A stretch of DNA of 64,000 nt, taken from the NCBI GenBank assembly GCA_024234635.1, contig JACKNX010000010.1, positions 90,557-154,556 of the forward strand, in the 5' to 3' direction. Source of the DNA: Pseudomonadales bacterium (GTDB lineage Bacteria > Pseudomonadota > Gammaproteobacteria > Pseudomonadales > Azotimanducaceae). The notes beneath the pieces are model-generated. The model was not told the DNA's origin. It saw nothing but the letters and a program-made list of their open reading frames with translations, and ran no database searches. A program made the position numbers and the translations under genes. Below are positions 34,127 through 42,834 of the stretch, piece by piece (within the stretch, counting starts at the first letter, position 1; the number at the start of each line of letters is the position of its first letter).

Positions 34127-34440
34127 CCACACGTTCCCGGGTCGCTCCGGCTGCGTTTGCGCCGCGGGAAAAACCCCTTGCAACGCAGGTGGCAACGCGG
34201 GTGCCCGTCCCGCCGGACCGACGCCTGGCCCCGCGGCCCGCACTGGTTGTGTCGTACAGCCGCCCCGTACGGGCTATTGATGACGAACGGCAGCGCGGGC
34301 AAGGGGGCAATGGTGATCACGAGGAAGGACACCATCCCGCGGGCACTGAGTGGCTGGAGGCCGGTCCGACGCGACACGCAACACCTGCCGTTTTCGCCGA
34401 TATCGACCGCCGTAGTAGTCTGTCCATGAATCGTCCAGGC
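34127..34440. other. 314-nt stretch without a supported gene
   Basis: An in-frame 106-codon frame (34123-34443) begins with an ATGA overlap but encodes Arg/Pro/His-rich sequence without a domain and ends inside a repeat, so I do not count it. A CCCCGTACGGG palindrome is at about 34263-34273. Nothing else is seen. Confidence 0.5.
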
Positions 34441-34650
34441 TAGCGGGCCGCTTGATAAGTTCGGTGCTTCGAGGATGGCTGAAGCGTTGCAGGCCAAGGC
34501 GCGGCGCGCCTGGCCACCAAACCTGTGCGAAGCGCTCAAGTGACCGGGCAGGATGCTGTTTTCAGCAGCCTCTCATGGAACTTCAGTTCCATGCGCGACA
34601 GCGCTGGCAATCGCAACGTGGCCAGCTGTTAACTTATCAAGCGGACCACC
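34441..34650 (+). repeat. Interspersed repeat, copy C, complete with inverted termini
   Basis: 210-bp element. The left end TAGCGGGCCGCTTGATAAGTT (21 bases, shown here as its parts TAGCGGG and CCGCTTGATAAGTT) and the right end, read on the other strand GGTGGT-CCGCTTGATAAGTT, share 14 perfect bases. The right half carries the shared 24-bp core inverted (34594-34617) and CATGGAAC-TTCA-GTTCCATG hairpin. It carries no gene, which fits a MITE-like or REP-type element. It abuts the AGGAG of the aminotransferase gene (34651). Confidence 0.85.
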
Positions 34651-34663
34651 AGGAGATCGCATC

Positions 34664-35968
34664 ATGACCGAACGCCACTGGCCCTTCCTGCCGTCCCGCA
34701 ACGTCGCGATCGACCGCGCGGAGGGCGTGTATCTGGTCACCCGCGACGGCCAACGCATTCTCGATGCTGCCGGCGGCGCCATCGTGGGCAATATCGGCTA
34801 CGGCCGCCAACGTGTCGCGGACGCCGTCTATCGGGCGACACTGGATACCACGTACGTAGTACCGCCCTGGCTCACACCCTCGCGGGAGGCGCTGCTTGGC
34901 GCGCTGGACAACTGGTTGCCGGAATCGCTGACCCGCGTGCATGTCACCTCGGGGGGCTCGGAAGCCAATGAAGCGGCGATGAAGATGGCCGTGCAGTACC
35001 AGGCCGCCATCGGTGAGCCAACGCGAAGCCGGATCATCCACCGCGACCTGTCCTACCACGGCACCACGCTGGCGACGACCGCCGTCAGCGGCCACGAGGG
35101 ACGCCGGCGCGGCCTCGAGCGTGCGCTGACACCGTACCCCGTCACCCCCACTCCCTACCCGCTGCGCTGTCCACTGGGCTCACATCACGCGGACTGCGGG
35201 GCGTTCTATGTGGAAGCACTACGGGCAACCATTCAGCGGGAAGGCGCGGAGACGATTGCCGCGTTCCTCGCCGAGCCAATCACGGGCTCGTCAGGTGGCG
35301 CACTGGTGCCGCCGGACGACTACTGGCCCGCGGTGCGGGCAATGTGCGACGAATTCGGCATCCTGCTGATCATGGACGAAGTCATGACGGGCTTCGGCCG
35401 CACCGGCAGGGACTTCGCCTGCCAGCACTGGTCGGTTCTGCCCGATATCCTGGTGAGCGGAAAAGGCCTGGCAGGCGGGTACGCCCCGCTTGGCGGCGTG
35501 TTCGCCACGGAACAAGTGGGCAGCGCGCTTCAGGACGCCGGCTTCGGGGTCATGTTCAACACCTTTGGCGCCCATCCCGCAGCCTGCGCGGCCGCCGCCG
35601 AAGTGCTGAGCATTCTTCGCGAAGAAGACCTGGTCACGCGTGCGGCCGCCGCCGGCGAGACGCTCTCCCGGTTGCTCGAGGACGCCTTCGCGGACCATCC
35701 CAGAGTCGTCGAGTGCCGCGGCCGGGGACTGCTTCAGGCCATTGAGGTGGTACAGGATGTGGAGACGCTCGAACCCTTCCCCCAGGCGGACAACGTCACC
35801 GCACGTATCGTTGGCAAGGCGCTCGGCAAGGGAGTCTTCTTCTACGGTGGCGGTACGGGCAGCGTGCGCGACATTGTCTGCATGGGACCGCCATTCATCA
35901 TCACGGACGCCGAACTGGAGACCCTGGTGGCCGTGCTGCGGGAGAGCGTGGACGAAGTCACCCGCTGA
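34664..35968 (+). CDS. Class III (omega-type) PLP aminotransferase
   Basis: 434-residue pyridoxal-phosphate enzyme of the aspartate aminotransferase fold type I, class III. Signs are VTSGGSEANEAAMK (cofactor phosphate loop), EVMTGFGRTG with the Asp just before, and the Schiff-base lysine K267 in VSGKGLAGGYAPLGG. The amino donor and acceptor are unknown. The Shine-Dalgarno AGGAG lies at 34651-34655, flush with the right end of repeat copy C, so the repeat sits directly upstream of translation start. Followed 210 nt later by a CysZ-like gene. Confidence 0.92.
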   Translation: MTERHWPFLPSRNVAIDRAEGVYLVTRDGQRILDAAGGAIVGNIGYGRQRVADAVYRATLDTTYVVPPWLTPSREALLGALDNWLPESLTRVHVTSGGSEANEAAMKMAVQYQAAIGEPTRSRIIHRDLSYHGTTLATTAVSGHEGRRRGLERALTPYPVTPTPYPLRCPLGSHHADCGAFYVEALRATIQREGAETIAAFLAEPITGSSGGALVPPDDYWPAVRAMCDEFGILLIMDEVMTGFGRTGRDFACQHWSVLPDILVSGKGLAGGYAPLGGVFATEQVGSALQDAGFGVMFNTFGAHPAACAAAAEVLSILREEDLVTRAAAAGETLSRLLEDAFADHPRVVECRGRGLLQAIEVVQDVETLEPFPQADNVTARIVGKALGKGVFFYGGGTGSVRDIVCMGPPFIITDAELETLVAVLRESVDEVTR

Positions 35969-36178
35969 AGCACACGGCGTGCGCGCGCGTTCCATGAAAC
36001 GTCAACGCACGGGTGCCGCTGGCCGCGACAGCACGGGCTGGCGCAGCCTGGCGCGCGGGCAGGTGTCGAGCCCCCTGCGCTTCAGGCACACAAACGGGGC
36101 ACCTTCCGGCTCAACACGGAAACCGGCGCCCGCAGCAGGCATTTCGCGCAAGCAGCCGGTTAGAACGGAGATGCAAGC

Positions 36179-36916
36179 ATGAATCCGGCCGATGCAGTGC
36201 GCGCGCTTGTTGATGGACGCGCCTTGTTGGGACAACCCGGTGTACGCCCGTACGTGTGGTGGCCGCTGGTCGTGTCCATGGTCATTGTCGGCGCGGGCCT
36301 GGCAGCAGCGCTGTCCGCCACGGCCGGCCTCGGTAGCTGGGCTACCCGTATTCTGCCGGAGTGGCTGGACTTCCTGGCCGCGGTCGTCGAGCCGCTGCTC
36401 CAGCTGCTGCTCATCCTGACGGGGACCTGGTTGTTCGGCTTCCTCGCGGTGGTGCTGTCGAGCCCCTTTCACGGCAACCTCTCCGCCGCGCTGGAAACCG
36501 GGTTTGCAACCACACCTCTGCCACCCGATCCGGGCCTTGCGCGTATGCTGGCGCAAAGCCTCGGCCGTGAGGGCCGCAAACTTCGCTATCAGTTGCCGCG
36601 ACTGCTGGCAGTTGCCCTGTTGTACGTCGTGCCGGTGGTCAATGTCATCGCACCGCCCGCGAGCCTGCTGCTGGCAGCATGGCTGCTCGCCGCCCAGTTC
36701 ATCGATCTGCCCGCGGAAAACCGCCACATCCCGTTCACGGAAACGTTATCGCGACTACGTCGGTTTCGCTTGTGCAGCCTGACTTTCGGCGCAGTGGTTG
36801 CAGCCCTTCTGGCGATTCCGCTGCTCAACATCCTGACGGTGCCGCTTGCTGTCGCCGGTGGCACGTTGTTGTGGCATCGCATGGAGCAGCAGCTCGCGAA
36901 CGAGCGCCGCACCTGA
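36179..36916 (+). CDS. EI24/CysZ-family inner-membrane protein
   Basis: 245-residue integral membrane protein with four to six predicted transmembrane segments (for example PLVVSMVIVGAGLAAAL, LLLILTGTWLFGFLAVV, LLAVALLYVVPVVNVIAP and LTFGAVVAALLAIPLLNIL). The segment LLYVVPVVNVIAPPASLLLAAWLLA and the SSPFHGNLSAALE stretch resemble CysZ, a sulfate permease, but no cys genes are near, so substrate is uncertain. GGAG lies 9 nt before ATG. Converges with the Rieske gene at 37009. Confidence 0.82.
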   Translation: MNPADAVRALVDGRALLGQPGVRPYVWWPLVVSMVIVGAGLAAALSATAGLGSWATRILPEWLDFLAAVVEPLLQLLLILTGTWLFGFLAVVLSSPFHGNLSAALETGFATTPLPPDPGLARMLAQSLGREGRKLRYQLPRLLAVALLYVVPVVNVIAPPASLLLAAWLLAAQFIDLPAENRHIPFTETLSRLRRFRLCSLTFGAVVAALLAIPLLNILTVPLAVAGGTLLWHRMEQQLANERRT

Positions 36917-37008
36917 TCAAACTGACGCCCGCCTCGACGGCGCTTCGCTGGAAGCCGGGCGCGGTACGATAGTTGCCGTCCCGCAGCCGACGACTACCGC
37001 CGGAAGCG

Positions 37009-38190
37009 TCAGCCTTTCGGGTCCGCGAACAGACCGTGCAACTGCTGGTCGTCCGCATTGAGAAGCCGCTCGACCCAGCCGTGGAAACGCTGGCCGCCCC
37101 CTTCGTTTCGACCGAAGAGTACGTTTTTCACGCCGCCCGCCTTCAGCGCCCGTCCCTGTCGAAGCCCCGTCTGGTAGTCCTCGACTTCCACGACGTACTT
37201 CAGCAGTTCGAACTGCTTTTCCGCCTCGAGCGCCTGTTCCGGCGTCGGCGGCTTTTCCATGATGTAGTACTGCGTGGTGTACGACTCGTCCACCGACTCG
37301 CCCGGGAACAACTGCGACAGCATGATGCTGCGACCGCCACCCCAGAAGGAGGCGATGGAGATGTGCGGGAAGATCGTCCACACACCCGTCATCAGCGTTT
37401 CCGTGGGCCAATCCTCTTCCGCGACACCTGCCAGCTGCTCGTGACGCGACGGTGACAGCACCCGTTGATGCGGTCCCCACGCCCAGTACATGGCCTGGTT
37501 GGAACTATCGGGGCCAAAGGTTTCGCGGTGCAGCACCGGCAGGTGGTAGAGATCCATGTAACCGTCGTAGGCAATCTTCCAGTTCGGGCCGCGGATCGTG
37601 CGCTTGGCGAACAGGTGCCACGTCTCCATGCCGAAATGCGCCAGCATCTCGTCATACCCGCATAGGAAGTCCGAAATGGAGAGTTCGGAAGTGGGATCCA
37701 GAATGCCCCAGATGATGCCGGCACGCTCGAGCACCGGCAGCTCGGTCAGGCCGTATTCCGACTGATCGATATCGCCGAAATCATCCTTCGAGGAGACGCC
37801 GATGAGCGTGCCTTTCTGGTCGAAGGTCCAGCCATGGTAAGGACAGATGAACCGGCTGCGGTTGCCACAGCCTTCCACCACCACGTTTGTGCCACGGTGC
37901 GTGCAGCTGTTTATGAAACCACGCACCTGGCCATCGCGTCCCCGCGTGAGAAGCACCGGGAAACCCATCGGTTCGAACGCCTTGTAGTCGCCGGGATTGG
38001 GCAGCTCGGCCGTCGGCGCGAGCACCAGCGGCAGACGGTGGAATATCTGCCGCTTCTCCCGCTCGTAGCGCTCCTGGTCGATATAGTTCGACGCGGGAAT
38101 CTTCATGACATCCGGCGCCTGGACGATGGTCCCGGCATTGGCATGCGCGATATTCGTCTTGGCAATTTCGATGAGCATGGACTTGGACAT
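37009..38190 (-). CDS. Rieske non-heme iron oxygenase alpha subunit
   Basis: 393-residue ring-hydroxylating/demethylating type oxygenase in the classical order. Rieske ligands C96-x-H98 and C116-x2-H119 (CTHRG... ICPYHGW) come first. The mononuclear iron site is D213-x2-H216-x4-H221 (MDLYHLPVLH), with the bridging Asp209. Substrate could be an aromatic acid, sterol or quaternary amine; no ferredoxin or reductase gene adjoins it. ATG at 38190 has GGGGAA about 9 nt upstream; the frame open before it is less likely because an ATG at 38199 lacks spacing. Confidence 0.93.
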   Translation of the reverse strand: MSKSMLIEIAKTNIAHANAGTIVQAPDVMKIPASNYIDQERYEREKRQIFHRLPLVLAPTAELPNPGDYKAFEPMGFPVLLTRGRDGQVRGFINSCTHRGTNVVVEGCGNRSRFICPYHGWTFDQKGTLIGVSSKDDFGDIDQSEYGLTELPVLERAGIIWGILDPTSELSISDFLCGYDEMLAHFGMETWHLFAKRTIRGPNWKIAYDGYMDLYHLPVLHRETFGPDSSNQAMYWAWGPHQRVLSPSRHEQLAGVAEEDWPTETLMTGVWTIFPHISIASFWGGGRSIMLSQLFPGESVDESYTTQYYIMEKPPTPEQALEAEKQFELLKYVVEVEDYQTGLRQGRALKAGGVKNVLFGRNEGGGQRFHGWVERLLNADDQQLHGLFADPKG

Positions 38191-38393
38191 GGTGCACATT
38201 CCCCGTAAGAGTCGCGGACGACCGGTGTGGTCCCCGATGATAGGACCCGCCGGACCGCGCCGGCAAGCGGCAACGCCCATCAAAATGGATCACGTTGCAT
38301 TTTTTTGGCCCCATGGCCGATCGTCCATCGCCTGGAACTTGCGACGGACGCGGCCTTGGTGGACGATCGGCCGCAGCTATTTCGGACCCGGCA

Positions 38394-39758
38394 ATGTACG
38401 CACCCCTCTCAAGTGGCGATTCCGCGACCACCCTCCACCTGGTCGACGCGCAGGCGTTGGCCGGCTGGCGCCAGACACTGCCACCAAACGCGCAGGCATG
38501 GCTGCAACGCTCGGCGTTTACCGGCCGCGCCGGCCAGTTCACCTGGCTGCCGGATGCACAGGGTAGTCCGGCCCGTGTCGTCGTCGGCTACGACAGCCTG
38601 GACAGCCTGACCACGCTCGGGGATCTGCCGTTCCGGTTGCCGGCGGGTAGGTATCGCCTGGAGCCGGACGTCGGCCTGCTGGCACTCATCGGCTGGGGGC
38701 TTGGCGCGTACCGTTTCAACCGGTACCGCAAGCCGGAACGGGACGCCGCCACGCTGCTGGTGGATGACGCCACCCTCGACATCGTCCGCCAGGTGGTGGA
38801 CGCCTGCCGACTTGCCCGCGACCTGATCAACACCGGCGCCGACGACATGCTGCCGCGCCACCTGGCCGCGATGACCCAGGCGGTTGGCGCCAGCCGCGGC
38901 GCAACCGTCACCGTCACCACGGGTGAGGCCCTGCTCGAGCGGGGGTTGCGCACGATCCACGCCGTTGGCCGCGCAGCCGCGGATGCCCCCCGACTGATCG
39001 ACCTGCGCTGGGGCAATCCGTCCGCCCCCAGGCTGACGCTGGTCGGCAAAGGTGTGTGTTTCGACAGTGGCGGCCTGGACCTCAAGCCGGCGTCGGGCAT
39101 GCGCCTCATGAAGAAGGACATGGGCGGCGCCGCCATCGCCCTCGGCCTGGCGCAGCTGATCATGGACCGCCAGCTACCCGTCTGCCTGCGGCTGCTGATT
39201 CCGGCGGTGGAAAATGCGGTCAGCGGCAATGCCTATCGACCTGGCGACGTCCTGCGCACGTACGGGGGGCTGAGTGTCGAAATCGACAATACCGACGCGG
39301 AAGGGCGGCTCGTGCTGTGCGATGCGTTGAGCCTGGCCATGGAAGAGAAACCGGATCTGCTGATCGATTTCGCCACGCTCACCGGCGCGGCCAGGAGCGC
39401 CGTGGGCGCCGAGATTTCCGCGATGTTTGCCGTTCGCGATTCCACCGCCCAGGGCCTGCATGACGCTGGTGTCCGCCAGGATGACGCTTTGTGGCGCCTG
39501 CCTCTGCACCTGCCGTACGCGGATATGTTGCGCTCGAAAGTGGCGGACGTGGTGAACTCCGCCTCCTCGCCCTACGGGGGCGCGATTACCGCGGCGCTCT
39601 TCCTGCGCAAATTTGTCGGCGATACCGACTGGGTCCACTTCGACACCATGGCCTACAATACGCGCAGCCGTCCCGCCCGCCCCGAGGGCGGCGAAGCCAT
39701 GGGTTTGCGCGCCGTCTACGACTATCTGTGTGCACGCTATGCCAACGCTGTTCCGTGA
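38394..39758 (+). CDS. M17 leucyl aminopeptidase family protein
   Basis: 454-residue cytoplasmic aminopeptidase with two divalent metals. LVGKGVCFDSGGLDLKP carries the metal-binding Lys and Asp; KKDMGGAA holds the next ligands; NTDAEGRLV is at residues 299-307. The N-terminal domain (from MYAPLSSGDS) is shorter than in PepA. The start is uncertain, since no clear Shine-Dalgarno precedes 38394, but upstream frame sequence is unlike the family. Its last 20 bases overlap the start of hisI. Confidence 0.92.
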   Translation: MYAPLSSGDSATTLHLVDAQALAGWRQTLPPNAQAWLQRSAFTGRAGQFTWLPDAQGSPARVVVGYDSLDSLTTLGDLPFRLPAGRYRLEPDVGLLALIGWGLGAYRFNRYRKPERDAATLLVDDATLDIVRQVVDACRLARDLINTGADDMLPRHLAAMTQAVGASRGATVTVTTGEALLERGLRTIHAVGRAAADAPRLIDLRWGNPSAPRLTLVGKGVCFDSGGLDLKPASGMRLMKKDMGGAAIALGLAQLIMDRQLPVCLRLLIPAVENAVSGNAYRPGDVLRTYGGLSVEIDNTDAEGRLVLCDALSLAMEEKPDLLIDFATLTGAARSAVGAEISAMFAVRDSTAQGLHDAGVRQDDALWRLPLHLPYADMLRSKVADVVNSASSPYGGAITAALFLRKFVGDTDWVHFDTMAYNTRSRPARPEGGEAMGLRAVYDYLCARYANAVP

Positions 39759-40149
39759 GCTCGAAGCTGCCGGCGACGGCCGTCGCGTCGCGCTGAACGA
39801 CGCGCTGGCCGCCATACCGTTCAACGCCGACGGGCTGATTCCGGCCATCGCCCAGGACGCGGACACCAACCGCGTGCTGATGCTGGCATGGATGAACAGG
39901 ACGGCCATCGAAACCACCCTGCGGGACGGCTATGCCACCTATTTTTCCCGCAGCCGCAATGCGTTGTGGCGCAAGGGCGAGACCTCGGGTCATCTGCAGT
40001 CACTGGTTTCAGCGCACCTGGATTGTGACGGTGATGCCCTGCTGCTGCGTGTCAGACAAACCGGTCCTGCGTGTCATACAAACCGTCCGGCATGCTTCTA
40101 CCTGCGGCTATCGCAGAGTGGTCTTTCTGTGGAAGGCGACGCACCCTGA
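39739..40149 (+). CDS. hisI: Phosphoribosyl-AMP cyclohydrolase HisI (free-standing)
   Basis: 136-residue enzyme opening phosphoribosyl-AMP in the third step of histidine biosynthesis. Family motifs are GLIPAIAQDADTNRVLMLAWMN, YFSRSRNALWRKGE-SGH, and the zinc site LDCDGD together with ACHTN near the end. Only the cyclohydrolase part is present, without the HisE domain commonly fused in Gammaproteobacteria, and no other his gene is near. The ATG overlaps the aminopeptidase gene by 20 bp. Followed by a 197-nt gap before cysS. Confidence 0.93.
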   Translation: MPTLFRELEAAGDGRRVALNDALAAIPFNADGLIPAIAQDADTNRVLMLAWMNRTAIETTLRDGYATYFSRSRNALWRKGETSGHLQSLVSAHLDCDGDALLLRVRQTGPACHTNRPACFYLRLSQSGLSVEGDAP

Positions 40150-40346
40150 GAGGTGCGACACCCGCGTTTTCTGCTCTATACTGCCCGCCATGCGCACTCA
40201 TACGAATCGTCCGCTCCCCTCTACGCACCGCTGTTGTCGCCGGTAACGCCGACACGCCAGTTCCCGTGGGCGTCAGCCCGGCCCGCCGCCAGCTCGCAAC
40301 GCCAGCCTGAATACCAGCAACAGTTGAACCGGACGACAGAAACGCC

Positions 40347-41753
40347 ATGACCCTCGACATCAAGCTGCACAACACGGCCTCCGGCCGCAAGGAAACGTTC
40401 GTTCCCCACAACCCGGACCGCGTCACCATGTACGTGTGCGGTCCCACGGTCTACAACTTCGTGCACATCGGCAACGCGCGGCCTTTCGTGGCGTTCGACG
40501 TGCTGGCGCGCCTGTTGCGCACGCAATACCCGCAGGTGGTATACGCCCGCAACATCACGGACGTGGATGACAAGATCAACCGGCAGGCCCTGGCGAATGG
40601 CGAGCCCATCCAGGCCCTGGCCGATCGCTACGCGGAAACGTTCGAGGAGGACATGCGGGCGTTGTGGGTACTCCCCCCCACCGTGACACCCCGGGCCACG
40701 CACCACATTCCCCAGATCATCGAACTCATCGAGACGCTCATTGCCAAGGGCCATGCCTACGCGGCGGAAGGTCACGTGCTGTTTGCCGTGAATTCCGACC
40801 CGAACTACGGGCATCTGTCGCACCGCAGCCTGGAAGACATCCTGGCAGGCGCCCGCGTGGAGATTGCGCCCTACAAACGCGATCCAAAGGACTTCGTGCT
40901 GTGGAAGCCGTCCACCCCGGAGCTCCCAGGCTGGGACAGCCCATGGGGACGTGGCAGGCCTGGCTGGCACATCGAATGTTCCGCCATGAGCTACGCGCAT
41001 CTGGGCGCTGAGATCGACATTCACGGCGGTGGTTCGGACCTGATCTTTCCCCACCACGAGAACGAATCCGCGCAGAGCCGTTGCGCGCTGGGCACGCCGC
41101 ATCTCGCGCGCTACTGGTTGCACAACGGCATGCTGACCCTCGGTCAGGAAAAGATGTCGAAATCGGTCGGCAATATCGAGACGATTGTCGACCTGCGCAA
41201 ACGCTACCCGGCAGAACAGCTCCGCTACGCGCTCCTTCTGGGGCACTATCGATCGCCATTGGCGTGGTCACCGGAACTGCTGGCCCAGGCGAAAGCTTCG
41301 CTCGATCGCCTGTATCAGGCATTGCGGGAGATTCCGTCCAGCGAAACGGCTTCGGCGCTTCAGCATGCCGACACGTTTCCGGTCAGCGTAACGGCGGCGC
41401 TCGCCGACGATCTCAATACGCCGGAAGCTCTGTCGGCCATGCACGCGCTGGCGTCGGCCCTGAATCGCTCGACGGACGACACGGAACGCGCGAATCTGCG
41501 GCGGCATCTGCTCGCTGGCGGCTGGTTGCTGGGTCTCCTCGAGCAGCATCCCGAAACCTGGTTCACGGGAACGGCAGAAGGCAGTGGCGGCCTTGATACC
41601 GACGCAATCGAAGCACGTATCGAGGCGCGCAACGAAGCCCGGCGACAAAAGGATTTCGCCGGCGCCGATGCGATCCGCGACGAGCTGGCAGCGCAGGGTA
41701 TCGAACTCGAGGACACCCGTCAGGGTACGCGCTGGCGGCGCACTGACAGCTGA
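40347..41753 (+). CDS. cysS: Cysteinyl-tRNA synthetase
   Basis: Charges tRNA-Cys with cysteine. 468 residues, normal for the family. Zn-binding Cys31 precedes GPTVYNFVHIGNARPF, with the HIGN signature at 40-43. The KMSKS signature is at about 268 (EKMSKSVGN). Further zinc ligands are in the GWHIECSAMS and HHENESAQS segments. Likely heads an operon with the FAD enzyme gene 14 nt behind and an M20 peptidase. Confidence 0.97.
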   Translation: MTLDIKLHNTASGRKETFVPHNPDRVTMYVCGPTVYNFVHIGNARPFVAFDVLARLLRTQYPQVVYARNITDVDDKINRQALANGEPIQALADRYAETFEEDMRALWVLPPTVTPRATHHIPQIIELIETLIAKGHAYAAEGHVLFAVNSDPNYGHLSHRSLEDILAGARVEIAPYKRDPKDFVLWKPSTPELPGWDSPWGRGRPGWHIECSAMSYAHLGAEIDIHGGGSDLIFPHHENESAQSRCALGTPHLARYWLHNGMLTLGQEKMSKSVGNIETIVDLRKRYPAEQLRYALLLGHYRSPLAWSPELLAQAKASLDRLYQALREIPSSETASALQHADTFPVSVTAALADDLNTPEALSAMHALASALNRSTDDTERANLRRHLLAGGWLLGLLEQHPETWFTGTAEGSGGLDTDAIEARIEARNEARRQKDFAGADAIRDELAAQGIELEDTRQGTRWRRTDS

Positions 41754-41767
41754 CCGGCGGAGCGAAC

Positions 41768-42811
41768 GTGCGCGTACATGTCATTGGGGATGGACCGGGC
41801 GCCATGACCGCGGCACTTGCCTGCGCGCGCGCGCATATCGGCGATGTTTCCTGGTACCCGGTCGGCAGCGACACCGTCCCCCCTGTCAGTGAACTGCCGC
41901 CCAACGCGACGCGGGTGCTCTACGCGCTGGGACTCAAGGAGCCGCTCCTGGACAATGCATACGCGCCCCTGTCAACGATGCTGAGAACGACAACCGGCTA
42001 CCTCATCGCCAATCGACCCCTCGGACCGTTTGTGAACGACCGCTATGGCAGCAGCCATCTGTTCATCGCCACCGATGTACTGTGCGCCCTGCTGAGCAGG
42101 GCGATGGCAGACCTGGGCATCCGCATGCAAAGCCCTGGCGATACCGACGCACCGGGCGCGGATCTCGTGATCATCGCCACCGATGCGCGCTCGCCTCTGC
42201 GTACTCAGATCACCGGCGACAGCGTGAGCGAGGACAGCCCCTGGCAATTCGCATGGGCGCGTTCGGCACGCAATCTGCCGCTGCCGATCGACTGGCTGGG
42301 CGAAAGCTGTTATGCGCGCCAGCTCCCCGCCGGCAACCGCACGGACACGCTGTTGATCGTCCGTGCAACGCCGCCACCGGAGCGCTTGCGGGAACTGTGC
42401 GCCGGGGACACCGAACTGCACTGGGCGCGAACGCCACTCGATCCGGGCAACCTCACCTGGCACCAGGGCAATCACGTGTTCATCGGCGATGCCGCGCATC
42501 CGCTGTTGCCGTTTTCGCCGCAGGCGCTGGCGCTGGCAATCGAAGACGCCTGGGTCCTGGTCCGCATGCTCGATCAGCACGGCGAGGCATTTGCCGACGC
42601 GTTCATGGAGTACGAACACTACCGGCGGCCACGGGCGCGTGCCATGCAACAGCGTGCCGAACAAATTGCCGCACGCTGCGCGGAACGCCACCCGCTTGCC
42701 CGGTTCGGTGACCGATTGAAGGAGTCGCTGGGCTTTCGCCTGTTGCCGGAAATCGCGATGCAGCAGGATGACTGGCAGTTCGAGTACGATTGCGTTCGCG
42801 GCTTCGACTGA
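41768..42811 (+). CDS. FAD-dependent oxidoreductase (salicylate hydroxylase-like, short)
   Basis: 347-residue flavin monooxygenase-like protein. It begins with a Rossmann beta strand and loop VHVIGDGPGAMTAAL (variant of GxGxxG) and has the late FAD-ribityl motif HVFIGDAAHPLLPFSPQALALAIEDAWVL. The middle is shorter than in typical aromatic hydroxylases, which leaves substrate unclear. The start GTG at 41768 has GGAG 6 nt before. It lies 14 nt after cysS and 23 nt before the M20 gene. Confidence 0.87.
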   Translation: MRVHVIGDGPGAMTAALACARAHIGDVSWYPVGSDTVPPVSELPPNATRVLYALGLKEPLLDNAYAPLSTMLRTTTGYLIANRPLGPFVNDRYGSSHLFIATDVLCALLSRAMADLGIRMQSPGDTDAPGADLVIIATDARSPLRTQITGDSVSEDSPWQFAWARSARNLPLPIDWLGESCYARQLPAGNRTDTLLIVRATPPPERLRELCAGDTELHWARTPLDPGNLTWHQGNHVFIGDAAHPLLPFSPQALALAIEDAWVLVRMLDQHGEAFADAFMEYEHYRRPRARAMQQRAEQIAARCAERHPLARFGDRLKESLGFRLLPEIAMQQDDWQFEYDCVRGFD

Positions 42812-42834
42812 ACACTTCCGGGGTATCGACGGTC

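Noticed and set aside
34123..34443. 106-codon frame with an ATGA overlap after the MORN/Sel1 gene
   Set aside because: Composition is Arg/Pro/His-rich without domain features, and it ends inside repeat copy C, so it looks like a chance frame.
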